Part shown: one piece after another, positions 24,525-33,804 of the stretch
How the letters are laid out: every line of letters begins with the position of its first letter
How positions within the stretch are numbered: position 1 is the stretch's first letter
From: Thalassobellus sediminis
GTDB lineage: Bacteria; Bacteroidota; Bacteroidia; Flavobacteriales; Flavobacteriaceae
Reading direction: 5' to 3'
DNA length: 64,000 nucleotides
Assembly (NCBI RefSeq): GCF_044386045.1
Contig: NZ_JBISCD010000040.1
Span: 1,922,001 to 1,986,000, forward strand
Notes under the pieces: generated by a model
Told to the model about the DNA's origin: nothing
Database searches by the model: none
The model's input: only the letters and a program-made list of their open reading frames with translations
Position numbers and translations under genes: made by a program

Positions 24525-25829
24525 ATGCGCACAAAAACTCTTAAGAAAAACAAGATTAATGTAGTAACCCTTGGTTGTAGTAAAAATGTTTACGATAGCG
24601 AAGTGTTAATGGGGCAGTTAAAAGCCAGCGGAAAAGATGTGGTTCATGAAGACGAAGGCAATATTGTGGTTATTAATACCTGTGGGTTTATTAATAACGC
24701 TAAAGAAGAGAGCGTTAATACCATTTTAGAATATGTTCAGAAAAAACAAGATGGCGATGTTGACAAGGTTTTTGTTACCGGTTGTTTAAGCGAGCGTTAT
24801 AAACCAGATTTAGTAAAAGAAATACCAAATGTAGATGAGTATTTTGGTACTACAGAGTTACCAGGTTTATTAAAAGCTTTAGGTGCCGATTATAAGCATG
24901 AGTTAATAGGTGAGCGTTTAACAACCACACCAAAAAATTATGCCTATTTAAAAATTGCTGAAGGTTGTGATAGACCTTGTTCGTTTTGTGCTATTCCTAT
25001 CATGAGAGGAAAACACAAAAGCACACCTATAGAGAACTTAGTTATAGAAGCTGAGAAATTAGCAGCCAATGGCGTTAAAGAGCTTATTTTAATTGCTCAA
25101 GATTTAACTTATTATGGTCTCGATTTATATAAAAAACGTAATCTAGCCGAATTACTAGAAGCTTTAGTAAAAGTAGAAGGTATCGAGTGGATTCGTTTGC
25201 ATTATGCGTTCCCAACAGGATTTCCTTTGGATGTGTTAGATGTTATGAATCGCGAACCTAAAATTTGTAACTATTTAGATATTCCGTTACAACATATTTC
25301 TGATGCTGTTTTAAAGAGTATGCGTCGTGGTACGAATAAAGAGAAAACGACAAAGCTTATCCATCAGTTTAGAGAATCGGTTCCTAATATGACTATTAGA
25401 ACCACACTAATTGTAGGTTATCCAGGAGAAACAGAAGAGAATTTTCAAGAATTAAAGCAATGGGTTACAGAGATGCGTTTTGAACGTTTAGGATGTTTTA
25501 CGTATTCTCATGAAGAAAACACCCATGCTTATAATTTAGAAGATGATGTGCCAGAAGAAGTGAAAATGGACAGAGCTAATCAAATCATGGAAATTCAATC
25601 ACAAATTTCTTGGGAATTGAATCAGCAAAAAATAGGAGAAACCTTTAAAGTCGTTATCGACAGAAAAGAAGGGAACTATTTTGTAGGTCGTACTGAATTC
25701 GATTCTCCAGATGTAGATAACGAAGTGCTTATTGATGCTTCTAAAACCTATTTAAAAACAGGTGAATTTGCGACTATAAAAGTTATTGAAGCAGAAGACT
25801 TTGACCTTTATGGCGAGGTTGTAAACTAA
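24525..25829 (+). CDS. rimO: ribosomal protein S12 methylthiotransferase RimO
   Basis: The protein has 434 residues. The N-terminal MTTase domain holds C18, C53 and C87 (TLGCSKNVYDSEVLMG, INTCGF, VTGCLSERY), which bind the auxiliary 4Fe-4S cluster. The radical SAM domain holds C148, C152 and C155 (EGCDRPCSFCAIPIMRGKHK). A C-terminal TRAM domain follows from about 370. The KSTPIENLVIEAEKL segment and the early GCSKN motif distinguish RimO from MiaB. It methylthiolates an aspartate of ribosomal protein S12. The gene is read from its own promoter. Confidence 0.95.
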   Translation: MRTKTLKKNKINVVTLGCSKNVYDSEVLMGQLKASGKDVVHEDEGNIVVINTCGFINNAKEESVNTILEYVQKKQDGDVDKVFVTGCLSERYKPDLVKEIPNVDEYFGTTELPGLLKALGADYKHELIGERLTTTPKNYAYLKIAEGCDRPCSFCAIPIMRGKHKSTPIENLVIEAEKLAANGVKELILIAQDLTYYGLDLYKKRNLAELLEALVKVEGIEWIRLHYAFPTGFPLDVLDVMNREPKICNYLDIPLQHISDAVLKSMRRGTNKEKTTKLIHQFRESVPNMTIRTTLIVGYPGETEENFQELKQWVTEMRFERLGCFTYSHEENTHAYNLEDDVPEEVKMDRANQIMEIQSQISWELNQQKIGETFKVVIDRKEGNYFVGRTEFDSPDVDNEVLIDASKTYLKTGEFATIKVIEAEDFDLYGEVVN

Positions 25830-25833
25830 TCTT

Positions 25834-25857
25834 GTTATTCCTGCGCAGGCAGTAATC
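25834..25857. repeat. short palindromic repeat, copy near rimO
   Basis: GTTATTCCTGC followed by GCAGGCAGTAATCA resembles the 25 bp palindrome at 8226 with a few substitutions. Confidence 0.5.
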
Positions 25858-25873
25858 AGCTCTATAGGTAGCT

Positions 25874-25901
25874 CAATAGAAAATCTTAAAGTTTTCTATT
25901 G
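25874..25901. terminator. bidirectional terminator between rimO and the sterol-desaturase gene
   Basis: CAATAGAAAA pairs perfectly with TTTTCTATTG around an eight-base loop. It sits between two convergent genes and directly next to the minus-strand stop. Confidence 0.65.
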
Positions 25902-25904
25902 CTA

Positions 25905-26780
25905 TTACCGCTGTCCTTTTTTAAAGCCGTAGGTATTCTGACCAATAAAATCTGTTGGAAATTTATCATCACCTTTAAACCCTATTTCTATAGTGCCGCT
26001 ATCTTCGGGTATATAATTTGTTTTAAAAATATAATCCCAAAGACTTAAACTTATGCCATAATTTACACCATATTTTCCTTTAGGTAATAGATAAGCATGA
26101 TGATATAAATGCATGACTGGGTTGTTGAAAATATATTTTAACGGTCCCCAAGTAATTTTAATGTTTGAATGGTTAAAATGACCAATGGCTATGGTAATGA
26201 AATGAATAATAAAAGCTTGATTAGGTTCAAAACCACCAATAATCATAACTCCAAACGTTTTTAGTGGTTTGTAAAAAATGTTTTCCATCCAGTGGTATCT
26301 TAGATGCGCTGCGAACCCCATTTCTTTCACACTATGATGCACTTTGTGAAATTTCCATAGGAAAGGGTATTTATGTAATAATACATGCGTAAACCATTGC
26401 ACAAAGTCAAGTATAATGAAAAACACAAATAATTGTAACCAAGGTGCCCATTCAGAAATATCAAATAAAGCAAGGCTTTTAGCTGTGATGTTTATTTCTC
26501 CAAAAGCGAGTCCTAAAACCTTATAAACACCACTAATTACAATTGAAAAGATGAAGAAATTAAAGAACATGTAAAACGCATCTAGCCAAAAATCGCGTCT
26601 AAGAATAGATTGCTCTTTTCTCCACGGAAAAGCAATTTCTAATACCCAAACAAATAGGGAAATGGCTATAAGTCCCCAAAAATAGTTTGAAGTCCATGGC
26701 ACTTCAAAAATTATCGATTTCCATGTCCAATTTAAAGTTCCTTGAAAAGCATTAATAAATGCATCTAAATATTTTTCCAT
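25905..26780 (-). CDS. sterol desaturase / fatty acid hydroxylase family membrane protein
   Basis: The protein has 291 residues with several membrane segments (about 35-55, 70-90, 110-130 and 185-205). The eight-histidine di-iron pattern of the family is visible: HVLLHKYPFLWKFHKVHH (H-x4-H and H-x2-HH), then an HFNH box, and HLYHHAYLL. Such enzymes hydroxylate or desaturate lipids in the membrane with a di-iron centre and O2. It is the third gene of a unit with the cytochrome c gene (28 bp upstream) and the molybdenum enzyme, so it may be expressed with them, but a functional link is not evident. Confidence 0.88.
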   Translation of the reverse strand: MEKYLDAFINAFQGTLNWTWKSIIFEVPWTSNYFWGLIAISLFVWVLEIAFPWRKEQSILRRDFWLDAFYMFFNFFIFSIVISGVYKVLGLAFGEINITAKSLALFDISEWAPWLQLFVFFIILDFVQWFTHVLLHKYPFLWKFHKVHHSVKEMGFAAHLRYHWMENIFYKPLKTFGVMIIGGFEPNQAFIIHFITIAIGHFNHSNIKITWGPLKYIFNNPVMHLYHHAYLLPKGKYGVNYGISLSLWDYIFKTNYIPEDSGTIEIGFKGDDKFPTDFIGQNTYGFKKGQR

Positions 26781-26808
26781 TTTAATTGTATTTTAATATT
26801 ATATAATT

Positions 26809-27285
26809 TTATTTATTGTTTAATTCGTACCAGTCTATATCTGTTAAAACCGCTCGTCTGCCAATTGATTTTGGAGGGTAATTGGTTACTAAATAATTAA
26901 CGATAACGTCTTGGTTTCTTCCTAAATTCCAAAGGTTTTGTGTTTCCTGCATCCATTTAATGGTTGTATTCCATCCTTCTGCTGTCATTCTATTTTGTGT
27001 TACCAATTTTGCCGAATGACAATTAGTGCAATTATTTACAACTAGCATTAACCCATCTGCATCTACCAAACCTGTTCTTACATGAATACCGTTTTCAATA
27101 CGATCTTCGTCAATTTCAATTGGTACTGCAACTATAGTTTCAGGTTCCGATTTAAAATCAAAGAACGATGGGTTAGACATATAATAAAGTAAGCCTCCGC
27201 CTGTTATTACAAATAACGTTAAAAGAAGTATCAATAACCGATACACTTTTTGAATTAAGGCTTTGAATACTTTTTCGTTAGTCAT
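26809..27285 (-). CDS. monohaem cytochrome c, SorB-like
   Basis: The protein has 158 residues. One transmembrane helix at about 15-36 anchors it, and a single c-type haem site C86-T-N-C89-H90 is followed by an alpha-helical tail with WNTTIKWMQETQNLW that may supply the distal methionine. It overlaps the stop of the molybdenum enzyme gene (TAATG), so the two are translationally coupled. A Mo-dependent sulfite dehydrogenase followed by a one-haem cytochrome subunit is the SorAB arrangement, with this subunit taking electrons from the Mo enzyme and passing them to the respiratory chain. The pairing is inferred from position. Confidence 0.8.
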   Translation of the reverse strand: MTNEKVFKALIQKVYRLLILLLTLFVITGGGLLYYMSNPSFFDFKSEPETIVAVPIEIDEDRIENGIHVRTGLVDADGLMLVVNNCTNCHSAKLVTQNRMTAEGWNTTIKWMQETQNLWNLGRNQDVIVNYLVTNYPPKSIGRRAVLTDIDWYELNNK

Positions 27286-28505
27286 TACTTAACTTTTACA
27301 GCAATTCTATGACACGCATTATTTAAATATCCTTTCGGATTCCATCCAGGTAATAACATAGGTTGAGCAACGTTGTTACTATCTGTTGCTCTAGCCCAAA
27401 CTTCATAATAACCTACTTTAGGAAAACTTACTTTAGCCGAAAAATGTTGCCATGCTAAACGGTTAGCTGGCTTTTCAACTGGGCATGTTGTCCAAGTAGA
27501 TCCATAATCTATAGAATATTCCATTTTAGAAACTTCAAGTTCGCCTGCCCAAGCATGCCCTCTAATATTTAAGGATTTCCCTTTATTAATAATAGCGCCC
27601 GTTTTAGGATAGGTAATTAATGATTTCACTGGCATCGACTCAATAATGCACATATCTTCATCTTTTACTTTTTCACCAGGAGCAACTGGTTCACAAGGTA
27701 CTCTATACGCTGTTCCTATCATTTTTGTACCATCATGAACTTTATTTCGAATACTAATGCGATTAATCCATTTACCAGAAACAGAAGCAGGCCATCCACC
27801 TGCAACCAAGCGTAAGGGATAACCATGTACTAAAGGAATATCTTCTCCATTCATTTTAAAAGCTAAAATAGTTTCATCTTGCAATGCTTTTTGCATAGGG
27901 CAGCCTCTAGAAATGGGTTCTTTATTAGGATCCATACTCAAATGTTTATCTATAGCATGATAGCCAATATAAACAGCATCACTTTTCATACCTGCATCTT
28001 CCAATACATCGCGTAATCGAACACCTGTCCATGAAGCACAATGTACTGCTCCAACGGTCCATTGGTTTCCTTTTGCAGGCGGATTAAATTCGCTACGTCC
28101 ATTACCACCACATTCTATTGCTAACTGATACGTGTAGTGTTTGAATTTTGATTTTAAATCTGAAAGAGTGTATTCTGTTATCTTAGTAACAGATTCACCG
28201 TCAATAGTAAGTTTCCATGACTTAGCATCAATAGCCTCAGGAACTAGCCCATTATTTCTAATAAACATGCATGAATTAGGTGTGATTTTATCATCTAATA
28301 AATGTGCTTGCGCTTCAATATTCCATGGTTTGTCGTTTAGAACAATCATGTCTGGATGTTTATTAAACATTTTAAAAGGATCAGGGTCTTGTAATGCCAA
28401 AGGGGTATAACCATCAAGGATTTTTGAACCAAAAACAAGTTCTGAGCCTATAAGTGTAGCAAATGAACTTAGTGTTGCCCTTTTAACAAATTCTCTTCTT
28501 TTCAA
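27285..28505 (-). CDS. sulfite oxidase family molybdoenzyme (SorA-like)
   Basis: The protein has 406 residues. A twin-arginine signal starts it (KRREFVKRATLSSF), so it is exported folded. The Mo-cofactor domain carries AIECGGNGR, with C132 as the probable Mo-ligating cysteine, and CASWTGVRLRDVL. A second C-terminal domain (the Mo-co dimerisation fold) shows GHAWAGELEVSKMEYSID and YEVWARATDSNNVAQP. The family oxidises sulfite to sulfate; related enzymes oxidise other small S-compounds. The coupled cytochrome gene supports a periplasmic sulfite dehydrogenase. Confidence is good for the family and moderate for the substrate. Confidence 0.87.
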   Translation of the reverse strand: MKRREFVKRATLSSFATLIGSELVFGSKILDGYTPLALQDPDPFKMFNKHPDMIVLNDKPWNIEAQAHLLDDKITPNSCMFIRNNGLVPEAIDAKSWKLTIDGESVTKITEYTLSDLKSKFKHYTYQLAIECGGNGRSEFNPPAKGNQWTVGAVHCASWTGVRLRDVLEDAGMKSDAVYIGYHAIDKHLSMDPNKEPISRGCPMQKALQDETILAFKMNGEDIPLVHGYPLRLVAGGWPASVSGKWINRISIRNKVHDGTKMIGTAYRVPCEPVAPGEKVKDEDMCIIESMPVKSLITYPKTGAIINKGKSLNIRGHAWAGELEVSKMEYSIDYGSTWTTCPVEKPANRLAWQHFSAKVSFPKVGYYEVWARATDSNNVAQPMLLPGWNPKGYLNNACHRIAVKVK

Positions 28506-28642
28506 GCCGTTTAAAATTATAAGTTATATAACAAGTAGTACAATTTACAAATTCTAATTTCTTTTTATGTAACAATTATTACATGAAAAAAAAACGAATC
28601 CTTATATCTTGCTAATTGTAACTAACTTAAAAATAATTAATT

Positions 28643-29332
28643 ATGGAATTCATTAAGAAAGATTTCGAAACCAAGTTTACAGGTTGGGCTTTTATTTTTG
28701 CAGCTGCCTTATTGTGGTTAGGATGGGCATTATCGCCACATCATATTGGAGAGTATATTGTAGCTTCAGATTTTGCAGCTATTGGTAAAGATGTTTGGTA
28801 TTGGATTTGGATGTATAGAATTCATATTTTTGGTTGGGTTACGATGGCCATTGCAACATTCGCATTAGTATCCATTACAGCCCGAAAACCTTATCGTGTT
28901 GTTATATTACCAGGTGCAGGAATGCTTGTTGTAGGTACTTTTACCTTAGCAATTGCATCGGCGTATTTTTATAATTATGGCGCTTGGGGTGTTGGGCAAA
29001 CAGCAGGTAAAACTACTGCAGAAATTAAAGAGTTTGTAGATAATATTTTATTTACTAATCAGTATGTAACTTGCTTTATCCGTTTTGGGCGTATTTTTTC
29101 TGGTGTAGGTTTAGTGTTATTAGGATTTGCTTTTGTTAAATGGCATATAGTTAGCAAATGGTTAGGTTGGTTTACTGCGCTATTAGGATTCGTAGCTATG
29201 ATGATTATTCTTGCTATTCCAGATAATTACGAAATTTACAAACCTATATTCCATGTAAAAGTTGTTTGGTTACTTGCTATGGGAATTGTTATTCTTATAA
29301 AAGGTGTTTCTTTGCCAGAGGTTAAAGCGTAA
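28643..29332 (+). CDS. six-helix membrane protein of unknown function
   Basis: The protein has 229 residues and about six transmembrane helices (roughly 14-31, 58-80, 86-109, 146-165, 173-192, 205-221). I do not recognise its family. Histidines lie at H33, H34, H61, H168 and H204, several near the ends of helices, which is compatible with haem or metal binding but not proof. It is divergently transcribed from the molybdenum enzyme gene, with 137 bp between the starts, so it may share control with that unit. A conserved-looking WYWIWMYRIHIFGW stretch covers the start of the second helix. Confidence 0.75.
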   Translation: MEFIKKDFETKFTGWAFIFAAALLWLGWALSPHHIGEYIVASDFAAIGKDVWYWIWMYRIHIFGWVTMAIATFALVSITARKPYRVVILPGAGMLVVGTFTLAIASAYFYNYGAWGVGQTAGKTTAEIKEFVDNILFTNQYVTCFIRFGRIFSGVGLVLLGFAFVKWHIVSKWLGWFTALLGFVAMMIILAIPDNYEIYKPIFHVKVVWLLAMGIVILIKGVSLPEVKA

Positions 29333-29528
29333 ATTTGATTAGAAGCATTTATTTTTAATTAGTTTTTTAAGTTAGGTGATGAAGATTCGTTTAACCTTTA
29401 TTTATAATAATAGTGCCGATTTGTACCTGAGTATTTTTCGCAGGAAAATCAGGGTGACTAATTATGCATAACCCATTTGATTTATAATTAAATTTAGGTA
29501 TAATTTTTTTGTGCTTTGTTGTATTTTG

Positions 29529-30086
29529 TTATTTTTCAATACCAACGTATTTTTTATATATCGCTCTATATCCGAACAACCTAGCTAATGGACCTAAAGT
29601 ATTTATCAAAAAATTCTGTAGACCCATTGGAATTGATGCCAATCTAGAAGGGCTTTCTAAATACTTTCCAGTAACCATTGCTTGTAAAAAAGGAAATTTC
29701 CCATTTTTAACCTTTCCATCATTTGTCATGCCAATTAGATTCTCGATAAACAAATCAATGTCAATACCTGGTGTGATCGTCTGAATATATTCAGCCGGTT
29801 GATCATTTGTATTATAATGGTTATGAGCTTTGTTCTTAGGTAAAGTAACTTCTTCTCCTTTGTTTAGTTGATATTCTTTTCCATCGATAAAATAGGTCAT
29901 TGTACCTGATAGCGCTTTAAATGATTCATCTTGCAGAATGTGAATATGGTCGTCTACTGTTTGGCCTTTACTAAAAAGAGTCACTTTTATTGTAACTCTT
30001 TCTCCATTTGTATCTTCTGAAGTTTCAATAAATTCGAAAGTATCTCCTGTAAACTTATCTACTAATATCTGTCCTTTGGTTGGCAT
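29529..30086 (-). CDS. cupin domain protein
   Basis: The protein has 185 residues. Residues about 35-110 form a single cupin: DDHIHILQDESFKALSG holds the first-motif histidines and glutamate, and GEEVTLPKNKAHNHYN the second-motif histidine. A helical tail of about 75 residues follows, seen in quercetinase- or pirin-like cupins of this size. It would bind a divalent metal and may be an enzyme or a small-molecule sensor; the substrate is unknown. It is a single-gene unit. Confidence 0.8.
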   Translation of the reverse strand: MPTKGQILVDKFTGDTFEFIETSEDTNGERVTIKVTLFSKGQTVDDHIHILQDESFKALSGTMTYFIDGKEYQLNKGEEVTLPKNKAHNHYNTNDQPAEYIQTITPGIDIDLFIENLIGMTNDGKVKNGKFPFLQAMVTGKYLESPSRLASIPMGLQNFLINTLGPLARLFGYRAIYKKYVGIEK

Positions 30087-30212
30087 AATTTACTGGTTTT
30101 ATAAATAAATACAACTATGTTTATATGAAATCGTTTTAATGTTTTATAGCATCCGTTAAACGAATTTAGCTATTTTTTCTGACCAAGTCAAGTTTGAGTT
30201 TTTTTTAGGCAC

Positions 30213-30243
30213 AAAAAAACCTGATAGTTTATATCAGGTTTTT
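30213..30243 (-). terminator. intrinsic terminator after secA
   Basis: AAAAACCTGATA pairs perfectly with TATCAGGTTTTT around a five-base loop, about 57 bp past the secA stop. Confidence 0.8.
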
Positions 30244-30259
30244 AAAAATGTATTATAAG

Positions 30260-30297
30260 ATTCCTCCCGATAAAATATCGGAATACTCAGGAATCCA
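30260..30297. repeat. imperfect palindrome abutting secA
   Basis: GATTCCT and AGGAATC form outer arms and CCGAT/ATCGG inner arms. It may be a decayed member of the GTCATTCC palindrome family and ends next to the secA stop codon. Confidence 0.4.
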
Positions 30298-30299
30298 GG

Positions 30300-33200
30300 T
30301 TACTCTTCAACCAAAACCCATTCGCCTTTGGCGATTAAAGGTTCTGCTTGTTTGTATTTAACCGTTTTGTTTTCACCATTCATAACATGTTTGATTGTAA
30401 CACGATCGTTACGACCAATTTTTGGTTTATCGCGTACAATAGTTTCAACTACTTCTTGTTGACGTTGCGTGTTTCCAGCTGCTCTATTTTGTGCAGAGCG
30501 TTCGTCTAAATTAGGGATTTCGTCTTTTTGTACATTCAGTTTTTCTTGCTTACGTACTTTAGCTTCTTGTATGGTACTTTGCGTTTCTTGCGGTAACTCA
30601 CCTTTAAATAAGAATGAAATAACATCTTTATTTACTTGGTCTATCATAGCTTTAAACAATTCGAAAGCTTCAAACTTATAAATAAGTAAAGGATCTTTTT
30701 GTTCGTGTACTGCCAATTGTACCGATTGTTTCAACTCGTCCATTTTACGTAAATGGGTTTTCCAAGCATCATCAATAATAGCAAGTGTAATATTTTTTTC
30801 GAAATCGGTAATTAATTGTTTACCGTTTGTTTCGTATGCTTTTTCAAGATCGGTAACCACATTTAATGATTTAATACCGTCTGTAAAAGGTACTACAATG
30901 CGTTTAAACTTATCGCGTTGTGTTTCGTATACATTTTTAATAACAGGGAATGCAATTTCGGCATTGCGTTCCATTTTTGCTCTATAATGCTCGAAAGCAC
31001 CTTTGTATATTTTTGATGTAATATCTTGTGCAGAAAGTTTACCAAATTCAGCTTCTGACACTGGTGAACTCATTGAGAAATAACGAATTAATTCAAACTC
31101 AAAGTTTTTATAATCGTTAGCGCCTTTGTTAGTTTCAGCAATACCTTCTGATGTATCAAAAATCATATTCGCTAAATCTACACGTAAACGCTCACCATGT
31201 AATGCATGACGACGACGTTTGTAAACTACCTCACGTTGTGCATTCATAACATCATCATATTCTAATAAACGCTTACGAACACCAAAGTTATTCTCTTCTA
31301 CTTTTTTCTGTGCACGCTCAATAGATTTTGAAATCATTGAATGTTGGATAACCTCACCTTCTTTAAGTCCCATTTTATCCATCATTTTCGCAATACGCTC
31401 GCTACCAAATAAACGCATCAGGTTATCTTCTAACGATACGTAAAATTGAGAACTTCCTGGATCTCCTTGACGACCAGCACGACCACGTAACTGTCTGTCT
31501 ACTCGACGCGAATCATGACGCTCCGTACCTACAATGGCTAAACCACCAGCAGCCTTAACTTCGTCGCTTAATTTAATATCGGTACCACGACCTGCCATGT
31601 TGGTTGCAATAGTAACTTGTCCAGATTTACCTGCTTGATCTACAATTTCGGCTTCTTTTTTATGTTGCTTCGCATTTAATACATTGTGTGGTATTTTTCG
31701 AATGCTAAGCATTTTACCAAGTAATTCACTTATTTCTACCGATGTTGTCCCAATTAAAACAGGGCGACCCGCTTGCGATAGTTTGGTAACATCATCAATA
31801 ACCGCGTTGTACTTTTCACGCTTTGTTTTATAAACTAAATCTTCTTTATCGTCTCTAGCAATTGGGCGGTTGGTTGGAATTTCAACAACATCTAATTTGT
31901 AGATTTCCCAGAATTCTCCAGCTTCTGTAACTGCAGTACCTGTCATACCAGATAGTTTACGGTACATTCTAAAGTAATTTTGAAGTGTTACCGTTGCAAA
32001 AGTTTGCGTAGCATCTTCAATTTTTACATTTTCTTTAGCTTCAATCGCTTGGTGTAATCCGTCAGAATAACGACGACCATCCATAATACGACCGGTTTGC
32101 TCATCAACAATCATTACTTTATTTTCCATCACCACATATTGGGTGTCTTTTTCAAATAAAGCGTATGCTTTTAAAAGTTGATTAAGCGTATGAATACGTT
32201 CAGATTTTACACCAAACTCTTTAAATAATTCTTCTTTAAGGTTCGCTTCATCTTCAGAAGAAAGCCCTTGCTCTTCAATTTTAGCAACTTCAATGCCTAT
32301 TTCTGGTAAGATGAAAAAATCTGGGTTGTCCTTTCCAGAGATGTATTCAACCCCTTTATCGGTTAATTCAACTTGATTGTTTTTTTCTTCAATTACATAG
32401 TACAATTCTGCATCAACCTTTGGCATTTCGCGGTTGTTGTCTTGCATGTAAAAGTTCTCCGTTTTTTGAAGTAGTTGTTTGATGCCTTCTTCACTTAAAA
32501 ACTTAATTAAGGCTTTGTTTTTAGGAATACCACGGTACACACGTAGTAGTTGAAAACCACCTTCTTTAGTATCGCCAGCAGCAATAAGCTTTTTAGCCTC
32601 GGCTAAAACACCTGTTAAATATTTTCGTTGTACCGATACAATATCGTCTACCTTAGGTTTTAATTCTGTAAACTCATGGTGTTCGCCACGAGGAATTGGA
32701 CCTGAAATAATTAACGGCGTACGCGCATCATCAACTAATACAGAATCGACCTCATCTACAATGGCAAAATGATGTGGACGTTGTACTAATTCTTCAGGAG
32801 TATGTGACATGTTATCACGTAAGTAATCAAAACCAAACTCATTATTGGTTCCGTAAGTAATATCGGCATTGTAAGCCGCAATACGTTCAGGCGAATTAGG
32901 TTTGTGGTAATCTATACAATCTATAGTTAAACCATGAAATTGAAAAAGAGGAGCCATCCACGCGCTATCACGCTTTGCTAAGTAATCATTCACAGTAACT
33001 AAATGTACACCTTTTCCAGATAATGCATTTAAATACATAGGTAATGTAGCCACTAATGTTTTACCTTCACCCGTTTGCATTTCGGCAATTTTACCTTGAT
33101 GCATGGCAATACCACCAATAAGCTGTACATCGTAATGTACCATATCCCAAGTAATAGGCTTTCCAGCAGCATCCCAAGAGTTTGCCCAAGTAGCATTATC

Positions 33201-33653
33201 GCCATCAAGTGTTACATAATCTTTATCTCCAGATAATTCTCTGTCGTAATTATTTGCTGTAACCGTAATAGAGGTATTGTTTGTAAAACGTTTAGCTGTT
33301 TCTTTAATAACAGCAAAAGCTTCTGGTAAAATAGTGTTTAAAACGTCTTCCGTTTTATTATAAGCATCGTCTTTAAGCTTGTCAACAGCTTCATAGATAT
33401 CCTCACGTTTGTCAATGTCTTCTGTGTTTTCAGCTTCATTAAGAAGGCTTTCTATCTCGTCGTTTATAGGCTTAATAGCTTCTGCAATAGTTGCTTTAAA
33501 TTCGGTTGTTTTTGCTCTAAGTTCGTCGTGAGATAAACTGCTAACGGAAGACTCTAAAGCCTTTATTTTTTCAACAATTGGTGTGATGGCTTTAACATCT
33601 TGCTTCGATTTATCGCCAACAAATACTTTAAGGACAGAATTTAAAAAACTCAT
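30300..33653 (-). CDS. secA: preprotein translocase subunit SecA
   Basis: The protein has 1117 residues, about 200 longer than E. coli SecA, the usual length in Bacteroidota. The motor is clear: AEMQTGEGKTLVATLP (Walker A), YGTNNEFGFDYLRDNM, IVDEVDSVLVDDARTPLIISG (the DEAD-box equivalent), and TNMAGRGTDIKL and GRAGRQGDPGSS in the second nucleotide-binding fold. The C-terminal end (KPKIGRNDRVTIKH...GEWVLVEE) lacks the CxCx8C[HC] zinc motif of proteobacterial SecA. It drives protein export through SecYEG. It is monocistronic, with a terminator downstream. Confidence 0.97.
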   Translation of the reverse strand: MSFLNSVLKVFVGDKSKQDVKAITPIVEKIKALESSVSSLSHDELRAKTTEFKATIAEAIKPINDEIESLLNEAENTEDIDKREDIYEAVDKLKDDAYNKTEDVLNTILPEAFAVIKETAKRFTNNTSITVTANNYDRELSGDKDYVTLDGDNATWANSWDAAGKPITWDMVHYDVQLIGGIAMHQGKIAEMQTGEGKTLVATLPMYLNALSGKGVHLVTVNDYLAKRDSAWMAPLFQFHGLTIDCIDYHKPNSPERIAAYNADITYGTNNEFGFDYLRDNMSHTPEELVQRPHHFAIVDEVDSVLVDDARTPLIISGPIPRGEHHEFTELKPKVDDIVSVQRKYLTGVLAEAKKLIAAGDTKEGGFQLLRVYRGIPKNKALIKFLSEEGIKQLLQKTENFYMQDNNREMPKVDAELYYVIEEKNNQVELTDKGVEYISGKDNPDFFILPEIGIEVAKIEEQGLSSEDEANLKEELFKEFGVKSERIHTLNQLLKAYALFEKDTQYVVMENKVMIVDEQTGRIMDGRRYSDGLHQAIEAKENVKIEDATQTFATVTLQNYFRMYRKLSGMTGTAVTEAGEFWEIYKLDVVEIPTNRPIARDDKEDLVYKTKREKYNAVIDDVTKLSQAGRPVLIGTTSVEISELLGKMLSIRKIPHNVLNAKQHKKEAEIVDQAGKSGQVTIATNMAGRGTDIKLSDEVKAAGGLAIVGTERHDSRRVDRQLRGRAGRQGDPGSSQFYVSLEDNLMRLFGSERIAKMMDKMGLKEGEVIQHSMISKSIERAQKKVEENNFGVRKRLLEYDDVMNAQREVVYKRRRHALHGERLRVDLANMIFDTSEGIAETNKGANDYKNFEFELIRYFSMSSPVSEAEFGKLSAQDITSKIYKGAFEHYRAKMERNAEIAFPVIKNVYETQRDKFKRIVVPFTDGIKSLNVVTDLEKAYETNGKQLITDFEKNITLAIIDDAWKTHLRKMDELKQSVQLAVHEQKDPLLIYKFEAFELFKAMIDQVNKDVISFLFKGELPQETQSTIQEAKVRKQEKLNVQKDEIPNLDERSAQNRAAGNTQRQQEVVETIVRDKPKIGRNDRVTIKHVMNGENKTVKYKQAEPLIAKGEWVLVEE

Positions 33654-33756
33654 GTGTGTTTATATTTATATTAAGCTAGGGGTTAGCCTAGTTGTGTTCG
33701 TTTTAATTTTTTGTTTTTCAATGCATCCAAAGATACATTTGTTTAAAGATTAGGAC

Positions 33757-33785
33757 AAAAAAAAAGCCTCAATTCGAGACTTTTT
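33757..33785 (-). terminator. intrinsic terminator after the DUF2795 gene
   Basis: AAAAAGCCTC pairs with GAGACTTTTT (one mismatch) around a short loop, 20 bp past the DUF2795 stop. Confidence 0.65.
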
Positions 33786-33804
33786 AACTATTCTTTATGC
33801 TTTA

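Noticed and set aside
29376..29470. A 30-codon frame starting MKIRLTFIYNN after the six-helix membrane protein gene
   Set aside because: Very short, with no signal or motif, and placed in a region that may be a decayed repeat.
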